Shown here piece by piece: positions 45,951 to 55,165 of a DNA stretch of 55,165 nt. The position numbers and the translations under genes are program-made. Position 1 is the stretch's first letter. Every line of letters starts with the position of its first letter. This DNA comes from Pectobacterium peruviense (GTDB lineage Bacteria; Pseudomonadota; Gammaproteobacteria; Enterobacterales; Enterobacteriaceae): contig NZ_LXFV01000004.1 of assembly GCF_002847345.1 (NCBI RefSeq), forward strand, positions 1 to 55,165, written 5' to 3'. Below the pieces are notes generated by a model. That model was not told the origin of the DNA. It did not search any database and worked only from the letters and a program-made list of their open reading frames with translations.

Positions 45951-46670
45951 CGGCATAAAGGGTGCAGATTGAAAGAAGACAGGGTCGCTGACGTGCTAAT
46001 ATTTGGCCATATTCGTCTTTGAAATGAAAATAGTTTGCATCCAGATATTCTATAAAACTTATAGAAATTTTATATTAATAACTAATCACACTATAAAGAA
46101 CGCTTCTCTTCGCATCTAATGCAAACATAGCAGAAAACACGTTAGCTATATTCTTGAGATAAATAGCAGTGACGTAGCCACCATTTTTATTTTTCGACTA
46201 TCCAGCTATGGTCTGGCGTTGACTTCATTACCAAAAAGGGATTCATTTTATCATTTTTAAACTAATCATTTAAAAACAACGAAATATGAACAAATACTCC
46301 ATTAGAGGTAGAAGGATTGGCATTAAGGTATGGTTTTTTGTGGTGATCGTTAACGAAAATAAAAAATAAAACCACACAAACCACAACAAAATAAAAACAG
46401 GAATTTAATCACTATTAAAAACGCCCCAACAATCATTAACAACTGCGCCAACTAACGCTCACCTCAATCATTAATAAATTAAAATTACACTTAAAAAACT
46501 AAAGAAACCAGAAAGGTATGATTATTGCGAGCGAGATCTTTTATTTTCATGAAATAGGACAAAGGTAAAAATTAATAGATTTAGATCAAGAAAACAAATA
46601 ACAACCCGTCCATATAGTACCCGCAGTAAAAACCAACTTATTTTAATTCTAACTAATCAGTTCATTAACT
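45951..46670. other. Very AT-rich intergenic region before dcuB
   Basis: About 720 bp with no credible ORF and no hasB-like sequence on either strand. It holds an imperfect inverted repeat (TGGTTTTTTGTGGT near 46331 and ACCACACAAACCA near 46371), many A/T tracts and an FNR-like site. It probably carries the dcuB promoter and the end of the has transcript. Confidence 0.5.
46576..46589. promoter_or_regulatory. FNR-like site upstream of dcuB
   Basis: TAGAT-TTAG-ATCAA differs from the FNR consensus TTGAT-N4-ATCAA at two positions in the left arm; the right arm is perfect. E. coli dcuB is activated by FNR without oxygen. The site is about 230 bp before the dcuB start because a repeat element lies between. 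Confidence 0.45.
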
Positions 46671-46791
<121 letters not shown>

Positions 46792-46817
46792 ATATTGAGC
46801 AATTCAATGGGGCTACT

Positions 46818-48158
46818 ATGGATTTCATCATTCAATTAGTCATTGTCCTTATCTGCCTTTTTTATGGGGCAAGAAAAGGCGGGATCGCGCTGGGTTTATT
46901 AGGCGGGGTCGGACTCGTTATTCTGGTCTTTATCTTTAAACTGCAACCGGGTAAACCACCCGTTGACGTCATGCTGGTTATCATTGCCGTGGTAGCCGCA
47001 TCGGCAACACTTCAGGCATCAGGCGGGCTGGATGTCATGCTACAACTCGCGGAGCGTATGCTGAGACGTAACCCAAAATACGTTTCGATTATCGCGCCGT
47101 TTGTCACCTGTATTCTGACTATCCTGTGCGGCACAGGACACGTGGTGTATACCATCCTGCCGATTATTTATGATGTCGCCATCAAAAATAATATTCGACC
47201 TGAAAGGCCGATGGCTGCCAGTTCAATCGGCGCACAGATGGGGATTATTGCCAGCCCGGTATCCGTTGCGGTTGTCTCGCTGGTTGCCATGTTGGCTAAT
47301 TTCACCTTCCAGGGTAAACATCTGGGCTTCCTCGACCTGCTGTCTATTACCATCCCTTCTACCCTGCTGGGTATTCTGGCGATAGGGATTTTCAGTTGGT
47401 TCCGCGGTAAGGATCTGGACAAGGATGAAGATTTCCAGAAATTCATCGCCGATCCAGAAAACAAGCAGTATGTGTATGGTGATACCGCCACGCTGCTGGA
47501 CAGAAAATTGCCGCGCAGCAACTGGGTCGCCATGTGGATCTTTTTGGCAACCATCGCTGCGGTAGCCGTTCTGGGTGCTGTTGAAGAATTGCGCCCAGTG
47601 TTCGCTGGCAAGCCGCTGTCGATGGTGCTGGTGATTCAGATGTTTATGCTGCTCTCCGGCGCTATCATCATTATCGCAACCAAAACCAATCCGTCATCGA
47701 TATCGAAAAACGAAGTGTTCCGTTCGGGGATGATTGCCATCGTCGCGGTATACGGTATCGCCTGGATGGCGGAAACCATGTTCGGTGCGCATCTGGAAGA
47801 GATCAAAGCCACGCTCGGGTCGTTGGTGAAAGTCTATCCTTGGGCTTACGCCATTATCTTGCTGATCGTGTCCAAGTTCGTTAACTCGCAGGCGGCAGCG
47901 CTGGCGGCGATTGTCCCTGTTGCACTGGCCATCGGCGTGGATCCGGCGTATATCGTGGCATCTGCACCAGCTTGCTATGGTTATTACATTCTGCCGACCT
48001 ATCCAAGCGATCTGGCTGCTATCCAGTTCGACCGCTCCGGCACCACCAAAATCGGCCGTTTCGTTATCAACCACAGCTTCATTTTTCCTGGCTTGATCGG
48101 TGTGAGCACCTCTTGTGTATTTGGTTGGGTGTTCGCCGCGATGTACGGCTTCCTATAA
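46818..48158 (+). CDS. dcuB: Anaerobic C4-dicarboxylate transporter
   Basis: A 446-residue polytopic membrane protein, exactly the length of E. coli DcuB. It exchanges fumarate, malate or aspartate for succinate during fumarate respiration. Near-identical stretches include [80 protein letters not shown] and [20 protein letters not shown]. The start at 46818 matches the family N-terminus. Upstream codons in frame lie in the intergenic repeat and are not used. DcuA is shorter and less similar. It is followed by a good terminator. Confidence 0.96.
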   Translation: MDFIIQLVIVLICLFYGARKGGIALGLLGGVGLVILVFIFKLQPGKPPVDVMLVIIAVVAASATLQASGGLDVMLQLAERMLRRNPKYVSIIAPFVTCILTILCGTGHVVYTILPIIYDVAIKNNIRPERPMAASSIGAQMGIIASPVSVAVVSLVAMLANFTFQGKHLGFLDLLSITIPSTLLGILAIGIFSWFRGKDLDKDEDFQKFIADPENKQYVYGDTATLLDRKLPRSNWVAMWIFLATIAAVAVLGAVEELRPVFAGKPLSMVLVIQMFMLLSGAIIIIATKTNPSSISKNEVFRSGMIAIVAVYGIAWMAETMFGAHLEEIKATLGSLVKVYPWAYAIILLIVSKFVNSQAAALAAIVPVALAIGVDPAYIVASAPACYGYYILPTYPSDLAAIQFDRSGTTKIGRFVINHSFIFPGLIGVSTSCVFGWVFAAMYGFL

Positions 48159-48175
48159 TTCGGTTCTCTATACCT

Positions 48176-48205
48176 AAAAGCCGTTCAGCAATGGGCGGCT
48201 TTTTT
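48176..48205 (+). terminator. Terminator of dcuB
   Basis: AAAAGCCG and CGGCTTTT form an 8-bp stem followed by further T residues, 18 bp after the stop. Confidence 0.8.
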
Positions 48206-48297
48206 ATGGCACGCCCCCTCACAAGCCATTGCAAGTGGCGTTGAAAAACCTATTTACTGAATGAAAACGGGAGTAACGGAATAGAAGAGTAAAGCGT

Positions 48298-48317
48298 CCG
48301 CGCCAGGGATGGCGCGG
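48298..48317. repeat. GC-rich hairpin in the dcuB-racemase intergenic region
   Basis: CCGCGCC and GGCGCGG pair around a 6-nt loop. The surrounding 100 bp is non-coding. It may be an extragenic palindrome. Confidence 0.4.
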
Positions 48318-48397
48318 CTCGAGCTTACAGGGAAGTACTTGCAGCGTCTTTACGATCTATCCGTTACTACCGCTTGGTGACCTTTGTCAGCACTCTC

Positions 48398-48421
48398 AAA
48401 AACGCACTATGCGTTTTTTTA
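48398..48421 (-). terminator. Terminator overlapping the racemase gene end
   Basis: AAAAACGCA and TGCGTTTTT form a 9-bp stem with a 3-nt loop, with A/T tracts on both sides, so it could work in both directions. It abuts the stop codon of the leftward sulfonate operon. Confidence 0.65.
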
Positions 48422-49135
48422 TCTCTGTTGCCAGATGCGAACACAGGCCTGTGCCAATGCTCGTGTTGGATCGATGCTGATATCTCTCCAGCGTGACGCC
48501 ACCGCCTCCAGCGCAGGAGGAACCTCCGTGCAGGCCAGCACCAGACGCTCTGCCCCGCGTTCCACCAACTGTGCCGCAAGCTGTTCTAACAAACGCCCAC
48601 CGTGCTGGAGTTCGCTGCGTTTTACCGCATAGCACCCTGGCACGAAGAGTGTGGTCATTTCCTGCTCGTCCGGCACCACGGTTTCAGCATCTAGCTGCGT
48701 GGCAAAACGCTGCTGATACCATCCGGCATTTAGCGTCCCGTGGGTCGCGATCAGCCCGATTTTTTGCGGCACTTTCTTTGTCTTCGCAGGTTGTGTGATG
48801 ACATGCAGCGTGGCATCGGCCATATGCACCAGCGGCGCATGACTTGCCTCAGCCAACGCATCAAACCAGTGGTGTGCCGTATTACACGGCACCACGATAT
48901 GGCTGACCGATAAGCGATTAAGCTGCTGGACAGCATGCAATAGCGTCGGCAACGGCGATTCTCCGGTTCCTGCCAGCGCCTGCTGGCGGTCTGGTATCTG
49001 CGGCACATTCCAGACAATTACCGGCACATGATCCTGATCGCAGTTGGCAGGCGTTTCCTCAACGATCTTATGCAGCAGATCGACCGTTGCCAGAGGCCCC
49101 ATGCCACCCAACACGCCAATCAGCGGTGTGCTCAT
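48419..49135 (-). CDS. Aspartate/glutamate racemase family protein
   Basis: A 238-residue protein with the two catalytic cysteine motifs of PLP-independent Asp/Glu racemases, VPCNTAHHW near residue 83 and [10 protein letters not shown] near 200, plus the N-terminal [18 protein letters not shown]. Its start overlaps the stop of the preceding PLP-enzyme gene (ATGA), so the two are translated together. In this operon it may interconvert D and L forms of a sulfur amino acid such as cysteate or cysteine, the substrate of the neighbouring lyase (inference). A general aspartate racemase role is the alternative. Confidence 0.88.
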   Translation of the reverse strand: MSTPLIGVLGGMGPLATVDLLHKIVEETPANCDQDHVPVIVWNVPQIPDRQQALAGTGESPLPTLLHAVQQLNRLSVSHIVVPCNTAHHWFDALAEASHAPLVHMADATLHVITQPAKTKKVPQKIGLIATHGTLNAGWYQQRFATQLDAETVVPDEQEMTTLFVPGCYAVKRSELQHGGRLLEQLAAQLVERGAERLVLACTEVPPALEAVASRWRDISIDPTRALAQACVRIWQQR

Positions 49136-50145
49136 TGTGCTGCCGTTTTTTCGAATAATTGGCGGTAGCCAAACAGCCCCGCTGAGCCACCGGTATGAAT
49201 AAAGACGATGTTTTCATTGGCGCGAAAATGTCCCTGACGGATTAAATCGATCAGTCCCGCCATCCCTTTTCCTGAATAGACCGGATCGAGCAAAATCCCT
49301 TCCAACTGCGCTAACAGTCTGAGTGCTTCCAACGTTCCTTCAGTGGGAATACCATAGCCTTTGCCAACGTAGTCACTGTTTACCTGCACAGCGCTGCGCG
49401 ACAGTTCGCCCGGAATACCCAGCAGTTGCCAGGTGCGCTGCGCTAACGCGTAAACATTCTCTTCCTGCTTTGCTTTGGGCGCTCTGACACTGATGCCTAA
49501 CAGCGGAATCTGGCTATGTGTTGCCGCCAGTCCGGTAACCAATCCCGCTTGCGTACCCGTGCTGCCCGTCGCATGAACAATATGATCGATGCGCAAGCGC
49601 TGCTGACTAGACTGGAACAACAGTTCTTCCGCACAGGCGACATAGCCCAACGCGCCTACCGGACTGGAACCGCCACCGGGGATGACATAAGGCTTAAATC
49701 CTTCTTTACGCAGCGATTCCGCCAGTGTTTCCATCGCCTGCTGCATGTCCGTACCCGCAGGAAGGTGATCGATAATGTCACCGCCAAGCAGGTTATCCAG
49801 CAGCACGTTACCGGAGCGCTGATAATCTTCGCCATAATCCTCCACGCGCTTTTCCAATAGCACTTTGGTTTTCAGCCCCAGCTTTGCCGCCGCCGCAATG
49901 GTTTGCCGCACATGGTTAGACTGTGTCGCCCCCTGCGTGATGATGACGTCCGCACCCTGCTGCTGCGCATCGGCTAACAGGAACTCCAGCTTGCGGGTTT
50001 TATTCCCGCCGGTCGCCAGCCCTGTGGCATCGTCGCGTTTGATATAAATCGTCGGTCCGCCCAGATAAGCAGACAGGTTCGGCAACACTTCCAGCGGCGT
50101 AGGAAAATGACCCAGTGATAAACGGGGGAATCGGGCAAGATGCAT
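49132..50145 (-). CDS. PLP-dependent D-cysteine desulfhydrase / L-cysteate sulfo-lyase family
   Basis: A 337-residue fold-type II PLP enzyme related to ACC deaminase. The PLP lysine motif is GGNKTRKLE, preceded by [14 protein letters not shown], with [17 protein letters not shown] next. A C-terminal [11 protein letters not shown] binds phosphate. The length and start MHLARFPR resemble both DcyD (D-cysteine desulfhydrase) and CuyA (L-cysteate sulfo-lyase, giving pyruvate, ammonium and sulfite). The upstream Tau-type transporter and the nearby Ldh2-type dehydrogenase favour CuyA-like use of sulfonates, but residues alone do not decide. GGAGAA lies 5 nt before the ATG, and the stop overlaps the racemase start. 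Confidence 0.85.
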   Translation of the reverse strand: MHLARFPRLSLGHFPTPLEVLPNLSAYLGGPTIYIKRDDATGLATGGNKTRKLEFLLADAQQQGADVIITQGATQSNHVRQTIAAAAKLGLKTKVLLEKRVEDYGEDYQRSGNVLLDNLLGGDIIDHLPAGTDMQQAMETLAESLRKEGFKPYVIPGGGSSPVGALGYVACAEELLFQSSQQRLRIDHIVHATGSTGTQAGLVTGLAATHSQIPLLGISVRAPKAKQEENVYALAQRTWQLLGIPGELSRSAVQVNSDYVGKGYGIPTEGTLEALRLLAQLEGILLDPVYSGKGMAGLIDLIRQGHFRANENIVFIHTGGSAGLFGYRQLFEKTAAQ

Positions 50146-50166
50146 AATATTCTCCTGAAATTCGGA

Positions 50167-50970
50167 TTACAGATTGAGGTGACGACGCGCTTCTTCACGA
50201 ACGCGATGTAAAATACGCTGCTTCAATGCGGCGTAGTCAGGATGCTGAGCCAGAGTTTCAATGTCTCTTTCGCGGCCAAACGGCAGCGAGATCGCCTCCG
50301 CAATACGACCGGGACGCGCGGACATCACCAATATCCGGTCAGCTAAGAACAGCGCTTCGTCCACGTCATGCGTGACAAATAACAGCGTGGTGCCCGTTTT
50401 CTGCCAGGCAGAAAGCAGCAGTTCCTGCATCATCAAACGGGTTTGCGCATCCAGCGCACCAAACGGCTCATCCATCAGCAGCACCTCGGGATTCGGCAGC
50501 CAGGCACGCGCCAGCGCCACCCGCTGTTTCATTCCGCCAGAGAGCTGCCAGGGATAGTGCTGTTGGAATCCTTCCAGCCCGACCAGCGCCAGATAGTTTT
50601 CCGCATCACGCTGAAGCTGGGCTTTATTCGCACCCTGCATCCGTGGGCCAAACGTCACGTTTTCCAGCACCGTGAGCCAGGGAAATAAATTGGCCTGCTG
50701 AAATACCATGCCGCGCGAGGGTCCCGGACGTCGCACAGGTTCATCGCCGCACAGCACGCGCCCTTTATCGGCGGCTTCAAAACCGGCGATCATGTTGAGA
50801 ATGGTTGACTTTCCGCAGCCGGAAGGACCCAGCAGCACCACGAATTCACCTTTGGCGATCTGGAGAGAGACGTCATCTAATACCGTTAGCGGGCCGCTTT
50901 GTGACGGAAACGTGAGGCTTACGCGTTCCACGACAATGTGTGGCGCATCAGGCTGAGCATGTTCTGTCAT
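50167..50970 (-). CDS. Taurine/sulfonate ABC transporter ATPase (TauB/SsuB-like)
   Basis: A 267-residue ATPase with Walker A GPSGCGKST near residue 47, Q-loop MVFQQANLFPWLTV, signature LSGGMKQRVALARAW, Walker B VLLMDEPFGALD and H-loop VTHDVDEALFLADRI, which is the TauB pattern. I place the start at 50970. There it overlaps the permease stop (ATGA) and has AGGGAA 6 nt upstream; an earlier in-frame codon at 50988 is less likely. It is in one leftward unit: binding protein, permease, ATPase, lyase, racemase. Confidence 0.92.
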   Translation of the reverse strand: MTEHAQPDAPHIVVERVSLTFPSQSGPLTVLDDVSLQIAKGEFVVLLGPSGCGKSTILNMIAGFEAADKGRVLCGDEPVRRPGPSRGMVFQQANLFPWLTVLENVTFGPRMQGANKAQLQRDAENYLALVGLEGFQQHYPWQLSGGMKQRVALARAWLPNPEVLLMDEPFGALDAQTRLMMQELLLSAWQKTGTTLLFVTHDVDEALFLADRILVMSARPGRIAEAISLPFGRERDIETLAQHPDYAALKQRILHRVREEARRHLNL

Positions 50971-51740
50971 GATGATTTCCCTGCCCACGGTACGAAGACG
51001 CGCTGCGCACCGACCAACAGCAAATCGAGCGCATAGCCAATGCCGCCTAGTAATAAGATGCCCAACATAACGATATCGGTACGCAGATAGGCGCTGGCGT
51101 TCATCACCATCCAGCCAATGCCTGACGTAGCGGCGACCATTTCCGCCGCAATCAAGGACGTCCAGCCGATACCGATAGCCAGCCGCACCGTAGTGAACAA
51201 TTCTGGCAACGTATCGGGTAAAACGACGTGGAAAAAGATCTGTCGGCGACTGGCACCGAGCGTTTGTGCTACGCGGATACGAGAACGTTCCACACGCTCA
51301 ACTGCAGCACAGGCACCGACCACGACGCTGAGAAACGTCGCGATGAAGATCAGAAAGAATTTGGATGCCTCACCGATTCCCAGCCAGACCACCGCCAGAG
51401 GAATAAGTGCAATTTTAGGCAGCGGCCGGAGAAACTGAACGAAAGGATTAAAAACGGCAGCAGTCGGAGGCGATAGCCCCATCAACAGGCCAAGCGGGAC
51501 GCCAAGAATAATGGCGATGCTGAAAGCGCTCAGCGCCCGAGCGACACTGACGGCAATATGTTCCCATAGCGATACCTGCCGGTAGCCGTCCTGCGCAAGC
51601 TCCCCGGCGGTCAGAATGATATCCGACAGCGGCGGTAGCAGCAGCGGATCTACCCACTGCTTCGCCCCCGCCAACTGCCACAACGCGAGCACCGCCGCCA
51701 CAGACGTGATGCTCAATAACACATAAGACGTTCTTTTCAC
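50967..51740 (-). CDS. Taurine/sulfonate ABC transporter permease (TauC/SsuC-like)
   Basis: A 257-residue, about six-helix inner-membrane permease with a single EAA loop (VAQTLGASRRQIFFHVVLPD, then TLPELFTTVRLAIGIGWTSL), of normal length, unlike the fused permease at 10079-11680. The start codon is GTG at 51740, 6 bp after the binding-protein stop. The stop overlaps the ATPase start. It should work as a homodimer. Confidence 0.92.
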   Translation of the reverse strand: MKRTSYVLLSITSVAAVLALWQLAGAKQWVDPLLLPPLSDIILTAGELAQDGYRQVSLWEHIAVSVARALSAFSIAIILGVPLGLLMGLSPPTAAVFNPFVQFLRPLPKIALIPLAVVWLGIGEASKFFLIFIATFLSVVVGACAAVERVERSRIRVAQTLGASRRQIFFHVVLPDTLPELFTTVRLAIGIGWTSLIAAEMVAATSGIGWMVMNASAYLRTDIVMLGILLLGGIGYALDLLLVGAQRVFVPWAGKSS

Positions 51741-51746
51741 GACCCG

Positions 51747-52775
51747 TTAATTCCCTTTTGCAGCCTGCTTTAGATAAGAGGAATTAATCGAGTCGGCGAA
51801 CGACGCAGGAATATCACGCTGGCGAACTTCGCCGATACTCTCCAGAAAATGCGCCGTTTTTGCGACTGCCTGACCGATGCCGCTCCGATCCGTGTTGTTA
51901 CCGTCACCCAGCCATTGTGCCGTCGCCTGCTGTTCCAGCGTCGGGTATTCCAGCCCTGACAGCGTATTGGTTGCCGTCGTGACTGGCGCACCGACTTCTT
52001 TTGCCACAATTGCCGCCGCTTTTTCCGGATCCTGACGGAACTCATCCACTTTCAGTTGGTGCACCCGCAGGAAGCGTGCCACCGTTTCTGGATACTGCTG
52101 GGCAAAAGCCTTTCTGACCACGTAGTTGTTGTAAATCAGATAGCCATCTTTTTGCAGATCTTTGGTCGCAAAAATCGCATGTCCGGCGGAGGCTTCCAGC
52201 TCTTGCGCGAACGGCGCCCAGACGTAACCTGCATCAATATCGCCACGCTTCCATGCCGCTACCATCTCAGCCGGGCGTAGCGGAATAAGGGTAATCTTGC
52301 TGCGATCGAGTTTATTCACCGCGATTGCCGCTTCCAATGCGTACTGCGCCGTGGAATTTGGCGGATAAGCGACACGTTTACCTTCGATATCTTTCAGCGT
52401 AGTGATGCCAGACTTGGCAATTAGGCGTTCATACGTAGCGATCACGCCAGAGACGCCGACGATCTCCACAGGTAGTTTTCTGACAATACCGGCTGTCGCC
52501 GGGCTGGAACCAAAGTTGGCGATATCTATCGCATTACTGGCGAAATAATTCAGCGCATCAGCACCAGAAGCAAACTGTACCCACTTTACTGGCGCGCCCA
52601 ATGCTTTTTGTAGCGAACCATCGGCTTTGGCTAAGACTAATACCTGTGAGCCACCGCTGTAGGCCACACGAACTTCATCAGGATGCTTTTCAGGAGCGTT
52701 GCTTTCTGCCGCCAGTACGGATGTGGTCATTAATAACAAGCCACCGACACCAACCGCACTCAATATATTTTTCAT
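51747..52775 (-). CDS. Taurine/sulfonate ABC transporter periplasmic binding protein (TauA-like)
   Basis: A 342-residue protein with signal peptide (MKNILSAVGVGGLLLMTTSV, ending LAA). TauA-type features follow: VRVAYSGGSQVLVLAKADGS, VKWVQFASGADALNYFASNA, DIANFGSSPATAGI and DIDAGYVWAPFAQEL. AGGGA lies about 6 nt before the ATG. It is the first gene of the transporter set. The ligand is probably a short sulfonate such as taurine, cysteate or sulfolactate, judged from the enzymes encoded with it. Confidence 0.9.
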   Translation of the reverse strand: MKNILSAVGVGGLLLMTTSVLAAESNAPEKHPDEVRVAYSGGSQVLVLAKADGSLQKALGAPVKWVQFASGADALNYFASNAIDIANFGSSPATAGIVRKLPVEIVGVSGVIATYERLIAKSGITTLKDIEGKRVAYPPNSTAQYALEAAIAVNKLDRSKITLIPLRPAEMVAAWKRGDIDAGYVWAPFAQELEASAGHAIFATKDLQKDGYLIYNNYVVRKAFAQQYPETVARFLRVHQLKVDEFRQDPEKAAAIVAKEVGAPVTTATNTLSGLEYPTLEQQATAQWLGDGNNTDRSGIGQAVAKTAHFLESIGEVRQRDIPASFADSINSSYLKQAAKGN

Positions 52776-52833
52776 TGTTTTTCCCTATGGCGTTAAATAA
52801 GTAAAAATTTAAATAAGTTAATAAATTAATTCA

Positions 52834-53856
52834 TCAGGCTACATTTTTATCTAAATAAGATAGTTGTCCCCAACTCACGTCATCGACAAAAATCCCGTTA
52901 TCTAACCGCTGGCGATAGGTTTGTTTTTCTTTATCGCCTGGCAGTAATAATTCGTTATCATTGCGGGATTGGCGCACCCACTCTAATAAGGCCGGAATTT
53001 CCTGTTGATAGGTTGCCGCACCGCCTAATTTCTGCGGATCGATTAAAATCGACAGCATGCTGTTAATAATCTGCTTACCCTCACCTTTCGCCGTACGTTC
53101 GGTTTTCCCGCCGGTCAGCGCTGCGCCAAGCAGAGAACAAACCAGCGACAGCCCCGAACCTTTATGTTCGCCAAACGGTAGCAGTGCACCCAAAGGCTGT
53201 TCCATCAACCAACGCGGATCCACTGTCGGGTTACCTTCGTTATCAACGATGCAACCGGGCGCAACCGATTTGCCTTCATTCCACGCGATACGGGCTTTAT
53301 TACCGGCAATCACGCTGGTAGCAAAATCCAGAATCACCGGATCGTCGTGTTCAACCGGAATACCGGCACAGAATGGGTTCGTTCCGAAACGCGCCTGCTG
53401 GCCCTGCCACGGCAGCACGACCGGTTTGGTATACACGTTGGCAAAGTGCAGCGACACCAGCCCAACCTCTGCGGCCTGTTCCGCCCATGCGCCAATACGC
53501 CCAAGATGGTGAGCATTTGCCAGGCTAACTACTGCCAGACCATGCGTTTGCGCACGTTCAATCCCTTCTGTCAGCGCCTGCTTCGCCACGACTTGCCCAA
53601 ATCCCTGCTGACCATCAAACGAAACTAACGGGCCGAAATCCAGCGTTTTTTCTGCCTGTGCATGAGGCGATAACCCACCTTCTCGAATCGCGTCGATATA
53701 GCGCGGCAGCATACTCACGCCGTGCGAGTCATGCCCTTTCAGGCTGGATTCGACGAGGTTATCCGCCACAATTTCTGCAATTTCCGCGTCCACGTCATTT
53801 TCTGTCAGTCGGTCGCGTAAATAATCGCGTAAATAATGATGAGTAAAAACAGGCAT
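52834..53856 (-). CDS. Ldh2/malate-type NAD(P)-dependent dehydrogenase, possibly sulfolactate dehydrogenase
   Basis: A 340-residue member of the Ldh2 family (malate, ureidoglycolate, sulfolactate dehydrogenases), with ESSLKGHDSHGVSMLPRYID, the catalytic-His region NAHHLGRIGAWAEQAAE, FGTNPFCAGIP and PFGEHKGSGLSLVCSLLGA. The ATG at 53856 fits the family N-terminus; an earlier in-frame codon at 53883 adds 9 residues. ComC of this family oxidises (R)-sulfolactate to sulfopyruvate. With a Tau-type importer and a cysteate-lyase-like enzyme downstream on the same strand, that reaction is plausible, though other 2-hydroxyacids cannot be excluded. It is 58 bp before the TauA-like gene and probably heads the operon. 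Confidence 0.82.
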   Translation of the reverse strand: MPVFTHHYLRDYLRDRLTENDVDAEIAEIVADNLVESSLKGHDSHGVSMLPRYIDAIREGGLSPHAQAEKTLDFGPLVSFDGQQGFGQVVAKQALTEGIERAQTHGLAVVSLANAHHLGRIGAWAEQAAEVGLVSLHFANVYTKPVVLPWQGQQARFGTNPFCAGIPVEHDDPVILDFATSVIAGNKARIAWNEGKSVAPGCIVDNEGNPTVDPRWLMEQPLGALLPFGEHKGSGLSLVCSLLGAALTGGKTERTAKGEGKQIINSMLSILIDPQKLGGAATYQQEIPALLEWVRQSRNDNELLLPGDKEKQTYRQRLDNGIFVDDVSWGQLSYLDKNVA

Positions 53857-54182
53857 ATTTTTCTCGGCATACCACAATAACAATGAATATTGTAGCCACT
53901 ATAACGCGCAGATTTTTATCCATAACTGACAAATAAGACTATCTATAGCGAATATTTAGCTAAGTCGGTTATTTACTTGTTTTCCCTTATGCATCGCCGA
54001 TATAAATCATATTTATTCTAACTTATTCCAAAAAACACTTTATCAGCAACCCCCCAAGAAAATAGGATGTTTTCCTTAGTACATTATTTACAGCACGTTA
54101 TTTATTTAAATATTAACCTGCCGTTTTTATTATTTATTTCATACCCTTTTTTATTACTGCTTAACCATGAGAGATAACAATA
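53857..54182. other. AT-rich divergent promoter region
   Basis: About 326 bp between the leftward dehydrogenase gene and the rightward binding-protein gene. It contains long A/T stretches and no ORF, repeat or clear operator; promoters for both units should lie here. Confidence 0.5.
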
Positions 54183-55165
54183 ATGAATCACTCACTACCC
54201 GCGAAAAAATCGACGCGTTTCACACGCCTTGCCGCCATGATTGGCCTGACGTTAACGGCATTTGGTGCGAATGCGGAAGGCACCATTAGCATTGCACAGC
54301 AGTTTGGCATTGGTTATCTGATTCTGGATGTGGTGCGCGACCAGAGCCTGATAGAAAAGCACGGTAAGCAGCAAGGGCTGGATATCAAGGTAGACTGGCG
54401 CACGCTTTCTGGCGCGACGGCGATTAACGAAGCGTTGCTTTCCGGCGCACTGGATGTGGCCTCCGCGGGTGTTCCACCAATGCTGACAGTATGGGATCGC
54501 ACGCAGGGTCGCCAGAATGTGAAAGCTATTGCCTCGCTCGGTTCCATGCCCAACTATTTACTCAGCAATAACCCGGCGGTGAAATCTATCCGCGACCTGA
54601 GCGATAAAGATCGTATCGCAGTACCTGCCGCAGGCGTCGGATTCCAGTCACGCACGTTGCAAATCGAAACGGCGAAACTCTACGGCGCACAAGATTTCAA
54701 ACGCTTCGACAAGATTTCCGTCAGCCTGCCGCATCCCGATGCCAGCGCGGCACTTATCGCAGGTGGTTCCGAAATCAATGCTCATTTCTCCAGCCCACCT
54801 TTCCAATATCAGGCGCTGGAGCATGCCAATGTGCACAAAATTCTGAGCTCTTATGACGTACTCGGCGGTCAGGCGACGTTCAACGTGCTGTACACCACAC
54901 AGAAATTCCATGACGAAAACCCGAAAACCTACCGCGCCTTCTATGAAGCCCTGAAAGAAGCCTCACAGATCATCAAGGCGGATAAAGCCGCCGCGGCCGA
55001 AACCTATATTCGGGTAGAGAAATCGAAGCTGAACCCTGAACTGGTGAAACGCATCGTCGCCGACCCCGAGATCGATTTTACCATCACCCCAGAACGCACC
55101 TACGTTTATGCCGAAAAGCTGCAACAGCTTGGCGTGTTGAAAAACAAAGCCGCCTCCTGGAAGGT
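54183..55165 (+). CDS. Sulfonate/nitrate/taurine-type ABC binding protein, partial
   Basis: The frame opens at an ATG at 54183 (GAGA about 10 nt upstream) and runs for 327 codons to the right edge without a stop. A signal peptide (ending FGANA, near residue 36) precedes a NMT1/SsuA-like binding domain: ISIAQQFGIGYLILDVVRDQ, KVDWRTLSGATAINEALLSG, DVASAGVPPMLTVWDRTQGR and VPAAGVGFQSRTLQIETAKL. It is divergent from the dehydrogenase-TauABC-like unit and would start a second, rightward importer. The ligand is probably another organosulfur compound, inferred from family and position. Confidence 0.88.
   Translation, partial: MNHSLPAKKSTRFTRLAAMIGLTLTAFGANAEGTISIAQQFGIGYLILDVVRDQSLIEKHGKQQGLDIKVDWRTLSGATAINEALLSGALDVASAGVPPMLTVWDRTQGRQNVKAIASLGSMPNYLLSNNPAVKSIRDLSDKDRIAVPAAGVGFQSRTLQIETAKLYGAQDFKRFDKISVSLPHPDASAALIAGGSEINAHFSSPPFQYQALEHANVHKILSSYDVLGGQATFNVLYTTQKFHDENPKTYRAFYEALKEASQIIKADKAAAAETYIRVEKSKLNPELVKRIVADPEIDFTITPERTYVYAEKLQQLGVLKNKAASWK

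Overview
The window looks like chromosome from a soft-rot enterobacterium, most probably Pectobacterium. That rests on close protein resemblance to Yersinia and E. coli orthologues (FyuA, Cdh, Amn, PatA, PatD, DcuB), a Serratia-type has haemophore cluster, and several copies of one short enterobacterial intergenic repeat. No rRNA, tRNA, CRISPR array, transposase or prophage gene was recognised. Species is inferred, not proven.

Layout. (1) 1-6650: a yersiniabactin-type transport block: ABC exporter/importer half (cut by the left edge), YbtA-like AraC regulator, a 27-codon leader ORF plus YbtX-like MFS protein, and FyuA. Three promoters share one architecture: two 10-bp direct repeats 21 bp apart, then a Fur-like box. 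No siderophore synthesis gene is present here. (2) 6874-14339: cdh, then a LysR regulator and a sulfonate/sulfate-ester ABC system with a double-length fused permease and an arylsulfotransferase fused to a thioredoxin domain. (3) 14472-15392: an Rpn-family nuclease gene with a strong internal start that could encode a nested short protein. (4) 15529-25471: a Dpp/Nik-type ABC operon with an MFS gene and another fused permease, then amn, a small secreted Cys-rich protein and an AztD-like periplasmic protein. Three near-identical Zur-like palindromes suggest a local zinc regulon. (5) 25524-27568: a second AraC regulator divergent from a methyltransferase, again with 21-bp direct repeats and a Fur-like box.

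(6) 27718-31349: a variant of the repeat, a perfect 40-bp palindrome, a secreted carboxylesterase and a chemoreceptor. (7) 32075-35594: putrescine catabolism (patA, patD), each preceded by a sigma-54-type promoter. (8) 35703-45950: haem acquisition hasI-S-R-A-D-E-F, with Fur boxes before hasI and hasR and hairpins on both sides of hasA. No hasB follows hasF. (9) 46576-48205: dcuB with an FNR-like site and a repeat copy in its leader. (10) 48398-55165: a leftward sulfonate block (Tau-type ABC transporter, a D-cysteine desulfhydrase/L-cysteate lyase family enzyme, an Asp/Glu-racemase-family protein, an Ldh2-family dehydrogenase) and a divergent second binding protein cut by the right edge.

Taken together, the window is mostly nutrient scavenging: iron (siderophore and haem), probably zinc, organic sulfur, polyamine nitrogen and C4-dicarboxylates. 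All motif scores were made by eye and no database search was run.
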